From positions 782,711 through 846,710 of the forward strand of contig VXAY01004360.1 in NCBI GenBank assembly GCA_013399855.1: 64,000 nucleotides of DNA, written 5' to 3'. The stretch is from Oxyruncus cristatus. Lineage: Eukaryota; Chordata; Aves; Passeriformes; Cotingidae. Below the pieces are notes generated by a model. It made no database searches, had not been told where the DNA came from, and worked only from the letters and a program-made list of their open reading frames with translations. Position numbers and translations under genes: made by a program. Shown piece after piece: positions 49,801 through 61,800 of this stretch (position 1 is the stretch's first letter; each line of letters begins with the position of its first letter).

Positions 49801-52800
49801 TTTGTCACTGATCTCAAAGGATCAGCTCTTTGCAAAGAGCTATCTGTTGCCTAAAAAGTTTGGATACATTTTTTTTAAGTTAATATAGGCATCTTCAAAT
49901 AGCATTAAAAATCCTTCTTTAACAGGTGCATCAGTTAAAACTTTAGGAAAATGTTTATTTGTTTATGTGGGCATACCCACAGAGACAAACACACACACAC
50001 ACACACACGTTTTATACATAACTCTGTCTGGGGGTCTTGTTTTGCTTTGCACTGTGGAATAATGGGTAGGGTTAAAAGTTAAAGGAGAATAAGAATTACA
50101 GTGGAGAACCAGCCACTGCTTCCTGGGTGATGGTCACAATGCCCCACAAAAGTTCCCCAAACACTGATAAACACATGGTATAGAGGATGCAATGGAGAGG
50201 AGAATGATGTGAAGGCATTGTGGCCTCCCTCCACAAACATCCTGCAGGAAGGAGAACTGATGGTGATACTTTGACCATGCCATATCTGTCTACCAAGGAA
50301 GACAGATGCCAAGGACAACTACCCAATTGAGGACCTATGACTAGATTAACTCAAACTCCACCGAAATCTAAAGAAATAGTATAAAAGGAAGTTGGAAATG
50401 GGGAGAAATCAGAGAAAGATTGCCATTGAAACTGCTGGGATCAGCTGAGAAGTCAAACCTTCTCTCCCCCCTGTTCAGGGATGCCTGTCAGGTGACAAAC
50501 TATTCTATGTGTGCTGACTGTTGCTTTTAAGGACTAGAGCTCACTTTTGCTCCATAATACATTGTTTTGTATTAAAGTTTGTGCTTGTGCTTGCTGTATA
50601 GTATTATTATATTGCTTTAAATACATTTTTGCAGATAGACCTTATCACTGACGACCATGAACCTTATCAACTTGTCACAGTTTGTATTAATAAAGAGTGT
50701 TATTCCATAAACTGATAGAATGAGTCCTTTATAAGGTACTGACAGTTTGCCAGCAGCAGAATATCATGTGGGAAGGCCTGCTGAGGGGTTCTCCCTCACA
50801 CTGTTATATGGCATTCTCTGAAAAAGGACAATCAAATTACCTCGATCTTGTGAATCTGTTTGTTGAAAGGTTCCCGTGCGGGATACCTGACAGACAGGGT
50901 CAGACATATATGGTTTCATTTTCCCTGGGGCACTAACAGACAAATAAATCTCTGTGGGTCAAGAAGATCTCCCGACTCTAGGAGTCAGGCATATCCCCCC
51001 TTTTTCATGTGACACTCACATTTCTCTGTACTGGGACAATGATGCAAGTCAAGGGTGATCCAAGGCTCACAGTGTGAGGCCAGCAGCTGCTGTCAGGCTC
51101 TCATCCCTTAGTCCCAATCACCCTGACAACAGCAGGAAAGATAGCCCGCTCTGGGATATCACAACTGAGCTGAGCCTAGTAAAATATATTGCATGACAGT
51201 TCGTTTTATTTGCCATATGTCCACCCTTTTTACATTTTTATCTCATACATCTCCATCTGTCAGGGATGACACAAGCTATGTAGAACCCTAAGAGGGGTGC
51301 GAGCCACAGAAGGGAAACGAGATGTAAACAGTTTCAAAGAAACTATAGTAGTTATTTGGACTTGAAAAATCACAGAAACTCAAAGTTCTTCCCCAATTTT
51401 TCATGAAGAACTTAGATCAGAGCACAGAGGAAACAGAAAATATTCCTGCATGACCAGCATGACATACATGGGATTAACACGCTGACTCTCAGGGATTTGA
51501 AGCTGAAAAGAAAACTTTATGTTGGTATGACAGGAAAACTGAGGCTGTACTCTTGCCTAGCCAAATCTTTGAAGGTATTGAACCTGGAAATGCCTGGCAA
51601 TTCTAGGTTACAGAACTGCAAAACAAAGACACAGACAGAGTCTCACAGCCCCCATTGCTAAGTTATCCCAGAAATGGCAAGGGATATTTCTCTGTCTATC
51701 AGAACTGATAGCAGAAGAAACTCTAATGCATTGAGATGGTGAATAACTAGGAGCATATGATGCGCATGACGGTAAGAAATAAAGAAACAATAAAAAAAGT
51801 TTGAAGTGGCACCAGATAACTCTGATTTTGAAATGCCTCACACACTGAAGAGTGTCTGCTTGAGAAGGTTGTGTAAGCTCTTCATTGAAAGGATATATTC
51901 TCCATCAGCTTCATTTATTCAAGTCCATGAGCTATTGCTCAAGGGACATGGAACAAGCAAAGCACAAATGGGGAGACTGAATTACCCCTTCTCTGATAAC
52001 ATTGGCCATTGTTTGACAGCTGTAAAATTTTCTCTGTGTGATCAAGGAAATTTAGGGGATTTGCTGTTGCTGTGGATGGTGATCTCTTATACATATTATT
52101 AAATGACCTTACAATTTAATGGATGTCCTTACAAGGAAAAAGCAAAGAAACAAATCCTATTGCAACACCACAAAGTTGTAGGATTTTAAAAAGCTAAATC
52201 TTTTCCCCCAAGCATAAAACTGTTCTTAGCAGGAGATAGGCAACTGATTAGCTCTTTCAGACAAGGTCACCAAAAGGAACATAAATTAACAGAATTCATT
52301 GTTAAGAAGCATATGATTTGTATTTTCCGTTTGGAGATATTTTCTGCAGGCAGATTCTGTGAGTATGTCTGAATTCTCCAAACATAATCAGGTTTCCAAA
52401 TACAAGTGAGTGGAACTGTCAAAATATGCCAGGGACTTCAGCTTGAGACAAGTGGTATAGTACTAAGGACCTTTAAGACTATATCTGATTAAGAGATATT
52501 ATCTCAGAAATTGCAGACTGATAGAAGGAAAGAGTTCCTAATCCATCATTTCATTGCTAAAGATCTCAAGACTGAAACTACCAAATTATTTAAAAGAACT
52601 TGAAAACCCATTGGTGCAGTTTCACAGCGACTCAAACCAATTTCAGCCCAGATTTCTGAAGTCCCACTTCTTTTCCTCTATCCCCAGTCACATATTTCCA
52701 GTCCCTCCTTTTGAGGCACCAGCAACCACAGAGAGGAATTGACCCGGCTCAGTGAGTAGAATCAGGTAAAAATTAACTGTTTTTTTCCTGCCTGGCTAGT

Positions 52801-55800
52801 TTTGGATCCGCTGGCTCACCATCTTCAGAAAGTACCAATGGGGCCACAGCAGCTAAAACATTCATCAAATTCAGCCAGGTACTAACATGTGGCAGCATTT
52901 TTTCCCCCTGCAATTCAAGCTTTTAAAGAACTACTTATGTAAAACTTGTGAATAGAAGATACTTTATGGCAAGATGGAAGCAGAGAAAAAGAAGAGATGT
53001 TTCCATGAGCATGGTGAGACATATCAGCCGATTCAGTTGAGGGAGCTTCCATGCAGAACAGTGTTAGTAAAGGTACTCCAGCTTGCTACACATGCATTGT
53101 AAAAGGTGCTGGTTTCAGGTTTTATGCATTGCATACACTAGCATACTTATTTTTAAAGCAATAATGTCAGAGGAATCAAGACAGGTTTAGTGTATCCTGT
53201 GTAGTTTCAGTTCTTCAAACTGTTCTGGAAATCTCTCACTTCTCAATTCCCATAAATAAGGATCTCTTATAACCTTCAACTACCATAGTTGAGTCATGTA
53301 GAATTTGCATTCCCCCAACACATCAAAAAGCTTAGAAAAAGCAACAAGTACTCATGGATAAAGCAGTGAAAATTCAAATGCTATAAAAGTCTGTCTACAT
53401 ATTCACAGAACCTCCCTGCTTCAGAGTTAGTAAATTGTCAGGAAGAACATTTAAAGGCAAGGTAATAACATGCTCAAAGATCATCAAAATCCCTTGCCAG
53501 ATTAGGCAGTAAAATATAAGAAGGTTGAAAGTAAGCACATTTGACCTTGGCTGAAACTTTTCCAATAAAAACATTAAGGAATGTTATCAGTATACCTATT
53601 AGTACAACTCCCCTTCCCTCCTTCTCCCCCACTGCCTGCCCTCACCATGCAAATGAATGGATATTTTCTCACAGTTTCTCAGTCCTGGACAGAAATAGTA
53701 TGATAGATTGTTTCATATCTATCCAAAATTCAGAATTGTCCAGATTTACAGGATCTGTGAGGAAAAGCATCCACCTGCCATCAAAAGAGCTCAAATACAA
53801 AGAAAACGCAAGTAAATCACCACGTTCATTGGCAAGTCCATCTATCTCTATGACACAGATTTTGGCCTTCTCTTTAATCTTCCATTTACCTGAGCCTTCA
53901 ATTCTAGATTCAAGTGATTGACAGCCACTCTATTCACTGTAGTCTTTTTGTGCCATCAGATAGATAAAGAGCATGTGTCTCTGTCAAACATTTTAGAGTT
54001 CACTCAGGCCATCTGGGCCCTATGCCTACCAGTCTAGCTCATGCTTGTGCTGGATTCCAGTTGGATTGGATCCAATGCTGGCTAGATGGGGAAAGCTCAG
54101 ACAACAGCGAGCCCAAAAGTCTACTGTCCTCAACTTCCCCCTTCTCAAAACTGTTGCTGAAGCCACGATTTTATTGCACATGGCTGTGTGCCACAGGAGG
54201 AAAACAAACTCAATGGATCTTAGGGAATCTCTATGTAGAATAAATGTTTCTGGTTTTAACTTGCTTTGCAAGAATGCCTGAGATGTTTGGATGAAACAAA
54301 CTCCTTCATGCTTTGAAAATTTCCAGGGTAAGCTACCAAAGCTAGTTTTCTGACTTTACCGGCTGCTATAACTGCAGATGGTATATTGAATGTTACTTGT
54401 TTAACTAGTCATTCTGTCCAACACAGCACAGAGGAATGGAGAGATCCTAGCTATAGACATCAGTGTAGAATAAATAGAACAATTTCTTGCAGCTAAACCC
54501 TCTACTTTTTGACTCATAAACAACATATACTGCTTAGAAATACAGTCGTAAAGGCAGGCACATAATATCTGCATCCTCTTTGAAGCTGCTGTTTCACATA
54601 TGGTTGGTTCTGCTCTTTTAAGCCTATTCAGTTTAAAGTTGTTCTTACCATTGTCTCTTTTTATATCTGGCACCATATAGAATTGACTAGAGTTGCTGTC
54701 TAGTGACTTTCAAAACACATGCTGTCATGCTCACTACAGTGGAATAGTTGCCTCCCTCCTCACCTGGCATCTTTTACATTTTATTGCAGTCCCTAGACAG
54801 GCAGAGTGCTGGGTGTGTTGGCCAATCTAAGTTTTGCTTTAGCCAGTGGAAGTTTCCAGCAGGTAGGAGGAATTTCAGAGTGACTGTTCAGTTGAATAAA
54901 GCACAGATTTCAACTAAATGTGAGCAAAAGTAAGAAAGAGGATTTGTAACAGTCAAGGTGCTCATAATAGAAGCAAGAAATACAAAGTCAGGAGAAAGAA
55001 AATCATGATGAGATATTTAGAAATCTATGTTCTAAACAATGACGTGTAAGAAATATGGAAAGTTGGCTGGGGAGAAGCAGTCAGGAACATACCAGCCAGA
55101 AACAAGCATTCTCATTTGACATACTGAGTTAACTTGTCATAACTTGTAAAAAGCTAAGAGATTTTCCCACTGACATTAAAAGGGAGGCCACTAGTACATA
55201 CTGGCAAGTAAAGCCTTGAATGGCAAAACACTAGATTTATGGTTTGCTAAGGCAAGGTACAGAGATTACTCATAAAACTAGTCTGTTAGGTAGCAGGTGC
55301 AAAGAATTTGGAGCATAGCTGAAAAAAACCAGGCAATTCAGTTTGCTCTAGAAAAAGGAAAAAAAAAGTTTTTCCAACTGCAAAATCAGGAGAAAAACTG
55401 CAAAAGAAGTTATGTAGAATGAGATCACAAGCTGACTGCAAGAAAACGTAAAAATGCTTATACACCTTTCCATTTGCAGAAATTTTGATTCCAAAGAACA
55501 TGCTTTTAAGTACATTTTTGAAACTGTGGAAAAATGACTACTGGCAATAGGAATGCATACTTTGCTACTCACATGTCTAATTAAGTGTCTTTGCAAACAT
55601 GTCTTCAGTCCCACATGAGAGGTGCTGAGGCTCTTGCAATTATCTCTCCATGAACTTTCGTCTTGTTTGGATGAAGGTGCTGTCTCTTGACGAATAGCTT
55701 CTGCAACCTAGTGAAGAATTGGTTATAAATATATAATTTTAAGTTCAAGGCACAGCTAGAAGGCTCAAACAACATTCAAAGCCATCTGGCTTTCTGTTGT

Positions 55801-58800
55801 AAGAAAAATTATGATATTTAAACACAATTAATGAAATTCCAGATAATGTTCTGTTAGGGACTGAAACTCCCCAGTATCGGACAAAATCTTTGTATATGCC
55901 ATCCTAGCATCTTAATATATAACATCCTAATGCTACTCTCACACAACAAAAATATTCACTGGTTTGAGTAGAAGCCCTACATCACCAAATATCCAAAAAC
56001 TATAGAAATAAAATGGAAATCTGGCCTACAACAGGAGTCAACTAGCTTTTTCTTATCCTTGCTGTTATTGGAATTTTTATATATTTTCATTCTGTACCTG
56101 TGACTGATCTTTTTTTTTTTTCTGACCTTCAAAATCTGTAAAAGGATGAGTCATATGAGCAGGTATGTTTGGGAAATTAAAAATAAAGAGAAATATCACT
56201 TCAAATGACTTTTTCAATGGATCTTAATAGTGTTAGGTAAAAAATCTCATTAACAAGCACATTAAAATCAAATAAAAAGACAGACCAAAATTTCTTCACT
56301 CCATAAAGCAAAGGACAGGTTAATTGGTGGTACTAACGTCTTTTGAAGATACATTACTAGAAATTAGATTCGAAAATTAGGGAAATGCCTGGGAGTAAAT
56401 GGCTTAATTTTATTTTCTTCTAGGTTCAGCCATTCTGTGGAAGAGTAGGATTCATCTCACCAGACTGTACCATCTAGAAGCTAATTGTTTGTTCTAGTTG
56501 CCTTGACACAGATAGGATGAAAGTGATCCCTCAAAGCACATATTTGTCTCCCTTGAATACACAAGGAAATTAAATGACCCACTTAAAACAAATTTCTGTC
56601 TTTTGAATTCTAATCTGGACAATTTAATTTCACCAAGACTTGCTGTCTGCCGTGTAAGAAGTGGGCTACTTTAACTTTCTTTAACTCCCTTGCAAGAAGT
56701 TATTCAGTTATATAGGAAGGTACCAAATAACCATAAAAGTATACTACAAGGGGGATACTGAATAAAAAAATTACAAGAGACCCTGTAAACGTATGATTAT
56801 ACCATTTTGATTTTAGGAGATCAGCAAAGACATTTACACTAGCCAGCTATATTTCTTCCTGCTCCACCCCATTGTTACTCCTATTCAAGAATCCAACTTG
56901 TACCTTTGAAAGGCAGACCACCGACAATGTTTCCTTCCCAGAAAGTTTACAGCATAAAATAATAACTGAAATAAGGTTTAACGAAAGATCCCACTATATG
57001 TGTTGCAAGAAACAAGCCTGAACCTGGCTGAAGATATGTTTTATTAAAAAGGTGAATGGCATTATATATAGTATATTATATATATATTATATATATATAT
57101 ATTATAAAGAGTAGAATTATTTTCAGGAGACTTTAGATGGCTAATTTAGGCCCTGAGAGTAAAGCAGTTGTCTAAGGTCCCCTCCTAGTTAGTGGAGGGA
57201 GGCATCTGACCTGATAAGAGTATCTAAGATAGGCTGGCTGTATCACCTGATAAAACTGACCACCTCATGGACAAGTAAGACTAAGGTGAGGAGAACCATG
57301 AGTATATTTTCAAAGCATATATTTTAACACGGCTTACTACAGAACTGACTTTCCCCCTTCAGGCTAAGAATGGGAGGAATGGAGGACTGGCATTCACACA
57401 TGACAGCTCCAAAATCAAACTACTCCTGAATTTTTCTTTTTCGGACAGTATTAAGCAGATAATATCTTCCAGTACCAGCGTCTCCGATCTTCTGTCCAAA
57501 AAATCCACAGCTTTTGGGGTTTTTTCTGCTTTCCATCTCTGACGTTCTGAAATTCTGAGCTCATCTCGTAGCTCCGTGTTCTGCCTGGTCAGCAACTCAA
57601 CCTGGCCTCTCAGCTTGCTGTAGGCAGCACGCCAGCAGGACTCACTTCTCTTGAACTCCTCCTGCAGTCTGGCAATCTGCTGTTTTAGAATCTATCAGTA
57701 AAAAAAAAAAAAGTGTTCCATCTCATTGCCTGCTCTGAACCAGGCATGCCCACCTTACACATCCAGAAAGAAGCATGGAGTCTTTTGTTCTGGTTAAAGG
57801 TCTACACTATAAAGGTCTGCAATAAAAAGAGAACATATTTGAAATTATTTCATAGAAGCCAATAAACAAAAAGAAACCCCCAAAATAGTAAAAAAGCCCA
57901 CTGCCTTAAGAACTCCTATATTGCTACAAAGTGAGCCAAAAGAAGTCTGGGCTGTGTGAAAATAAGCAGGAAATTCAAACTAATCATGTAAACAGTCATC
58001 ATTAAATGTAAATGTCTTTCATAAAAGGCTAGAATACAAGGTATATTTTAATGACAAATATGCCAGTTCAGATCTTTATGTGGTGACAAAGAATAGTTAA
58101 AATGCCTCTTACAAACAGCAGGGGATTGCAAAGACATAATTTTCAAGACATATTTCAAGAAAATAATGAAATTTGGAGAGGACTTTTCCATATACATTCA
58201 TCTCCAATAATTTTCCCTTGCCCATGCTGATGCAGTGAGTCCTCTTCCCTCAGGGCACTCGTGCTGGGTACTGCAAATGGAATATTGGTGGAGGCAAGAT
58301 AGAAATGTGCAGTTTGCCCTGCAGTCAACCAGTTGTCATATGCAACCCTTTCCTACTTCCCTTGCACTTGTGTGTCTGCCAACTTATTTCCTAATCACCA
58401 TTCTTTCTTTGTTGTGAGCTCTCTGCTCTGAATTTGGCACATCCATCAGCCATTTCCAAGAAGCAGCAGACTCAGAACTTGAGAATCACACAAATAGGTG
58501 ACTCAGAAAGTGTTTTGGTTTTGTTTTGTGGAAAACTGATTTTGAACCTGCACTCATTGTGTTATCAGATCAGCACAAAAGATTAAAACAATTGTATCAG
58601 ACTTCATCTCTAGGGCTAGACCTAGTCAGGAAACACAATTATTCCCTGGCAGAAATTCTAACATTTTTTTTTCAATACCAGGTGGAAAGAAAGCTGATAT
58701 TTTAAAATATTTCACAGACAGGATATTCAAAATATTTTTATTCAAAATACTAACCTCACTGAAACATTCCCTGTTGTAAATATTACCTCTAGAGAAATAT

Positions 58801-61800
58801 GAAACGTAAACAGAGAAAACATTCACTATGTGTATAGTACAAAAATAATTATTTCAGAAACATACAAATGAAAAATAAAGAAGGTACAGAAAGTTTGAAC
58901 AAAGTACTATCTTGCCAGTTTTAATTGTTCACAGAATAACAGAATATGCTGAGTTGAAAGAGGCCCACAAAGATCATCGAGTCCAACCCTTAGCCCTGCA
59001 CAGGACCATCCCCAAGAGCCACACCATGTGCCTGAGAGTGTTCTCAAACATTTCTGGTTAAGAAAATAATTGAAATTGTCAGTTTGCTGTCAAATATATC
59101 AGTTTGGTTTAGACATCCTTTTGCAGCAGAACATTGCTGCAGACATTTATGAGCGTTACCACTGCCTACTCTTCTCTCCTATAAAAATATAGCTTTTGGC
59201 TGCCCCAACTCCTTTTTTGTTTCACATAGCCCACCATTCTTTTCTGTCTTTATCAGTGAATCTTCTAGAAAATTGCCCCTTAAGTCATATTATGTCTAGC
59301 TGGTTTTAATAGGGAGAATGACCACAGATAATCAGAGATGACTTTATCATTAGGAAGGTTGAAACAGAGGATTCTAACAGATAGAATCCCCTAAAGGAAC
59401 TTAGAAGAAACTATAATAAATGATTCAGGGATGTCATTAGGCAGGTTAGACAGTTAGAAACAGAGCTGGATATCATAAAAATACCTCAAAGCCAAAGATC
59501 AGGGTAGTTTAAGGAAAAAAATTAATGAACACTCACCTCAGGGATGAGAATAGAGAATGATGGCCCTTAACCCTGTTGCACTTGGCATGATGGGTCTCAA
59601 TATCAATAAGATGCAAAGCCCACTATGGCAGGAGTTGGAAATTTTTCAAGAGTCAGCTCAGCTGGGCAAATCAGTACAAAGAAACATAAGGAACATGAGA
59701 ACCTCCCAGCCTTCCTCAAGAAATGGAGGGCACAAGTTATTTTTTTTCTTATATAAAGAAAAAGGGATGTACACGTAAAATACAAACCAAAAAATGTCCT
59801 ATTAACATCATAAATCCTCACTGTACACAGAAGAGGCCTCAAGGCATGAATAATTTGCCATGTGTGGCAAATGGAAGGATTCAGGTGCAACCATAAGATG
59901 TCTGCGTGCAAGGATACTAATTGATAGAAATTGCATATTTATTCTACAGAAGACAGCTTACTTGTATTTCTTCTGATTTCACATTTTCTTCAGTGACTCT
60001 AGCTGTTCTTCTGAACTTGCTCTGGGCAATTTTTTCTTTCTGCAGTGGGTGAGTTTGATCCCTATTGTATTCCAAGGTGTGAGTCAGCTCCTGGCTCCTG
60101 AGAGTCTTGGGTTGGTCTATTTGTGTTCTGTTCAGAAGGTAAACAAAGAATATGAAGTTGGCATATGAGACTGTAATGAAGGACTGTTATTAGATGTACC
60201 TTCTTCAGGCATGGTTTTTGGAGGGCTTAGGCATGTCCCTCATATATCCTGGTACTACTGGAAGTGGCAACCAGTTATCAGTACTTGTCAAAATTGAGGT
60301 CCTTCCTCACTGGGAACACTCATGCATGCATTCAGCTATAAAATTTATTCTATTTAGCAGTTGGAAACAATTTTAATTGAAATTTTTGACAACATAATGA
60401 CCATGAACTTAGAGGCTTTTAAATGCATTTTCTATTCAGACAGATCGCTAAATTAGGGCAGACCTGCAGAAGGCACAGTTTGTTCCCTGTCATTGCATCT
60501 GTGAAGCACTGCATCATGCAAGGCTGGGGACTGAGCTGTATTTCCAGCAGCCCAGTCATTACTACAAATCAGATTAGCCATGGACCGGATAAGGTACTTC
60601 ACTTTCCACAGGTAAATGCACTCCAAGAGTTAAATGTGGGAATTCAGCACCCAGAAGAGATTTTGCCTTTGAACTTACTGTTTCAAGGCATGAGTGATCT
60701 GGAAGTACACTCAAAAGCTCAACAAGAGGGGAGACTACAAATCTTTACATATCCTCAAACAGATTTTATTTATATGACTGATCTAACTGCTTAGTGCATT
60801 TTTAATATGAAGTCACTTGTTCTGTTCAGCCTGGAGAGTAGGAGACTGAGGGGAGACCTCACTGCAGTCTATAACTCCATCATGAGGGGAAGAGGAGGGG
60901 CAGGCACTGATCTCTTCTCTGTGGTGATCAGTGACAGGACACGAGGGAATGGCCTGAAGTTGTGTCAGGGGAGGTTTAGGTTGGGTGTTAGAAAAAGGTT
61001 CTTCCCCCAGAGAGTGGTTGGGCACTGAAACAGGCTCCCCAGGGGAGTGGTCACAGCACCAAGCCTGACAGAGTTCAAGAAGCATTTGGATGATATTCTC
61101 AGGCACATGGTGTGACTGTTGGGGATGGTCCTGTGCAGGGCTAAGAGTTGGACTCAGTGATCCTTGTAGGTCCCTTCCAACTCAGGATATTCTGTGATTC
61201 TGTAAATTATTTGTTATCTTCCTGTTAACAAATAAAAAGTGAGCTCCCAGCTCACTTCATGACCTACAGCCACCATCTGTCCATCACTATTACTTGAAAA
61301 GCTACAGGAGGCAGCCATGACCTCATGTTTCCCTCTCAGTAATGGAGTTTAGCACCTCAGGAGAAAAATACAAAAGTTCTCAGAGACACTAAGAGAAAAA
61401 CAAACTCCCCATGTCCTACTGCTCTTTATAATGCATTTCCTAATTTTTTTGTTGTTGTTTTCTATGCTAAATAAGCCTGTCTAATATTCTGGTTAAAGGC
61501 ATGCTAAAGAAAGCCTCAGCAACAGTCAACAGAAGTAATAATTCCCCTCAAATTAATCCAATGAAATTAGCAAATAGAGCCCCTGTGTGATTATGTCCAG
61601 CCTACCACTATTCCATATCCAGACCAGTAACTCTGAAATACAATGTACTAGAAGAAAAGCAAGATGCAAGATCTATGTGTAACATTTTCCTCTGAAGACT
61701 GAACAGTACAGCTTTAAGTCAAGGCTGGAAAACAGATCCTGACCTGAGGTAATGTAATAACCAACAACACCAGGAGCACTCATAATACTTGTTTGGACCT

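Larger units (their letters stand above)
49851..55572 (-). other. TCP10: Large intron of the TCP10-like gene
   Basis: 5.7 kb. It holds a CA microsatellite (49988-50007) and an LTR-like segment (50090-50690). No further in-phase exon was recognised, but a small symmetric exon cannot be excluded. Confidence 0.7.

Noticed and set aside
55286..55572. Minus-strand frames downstream of the exon at 55573-55707
   Set aside because: The near-perfect GTGAGT donor ends the exon, and the continuation is cysteine- and phenylalanine-rich intron text.
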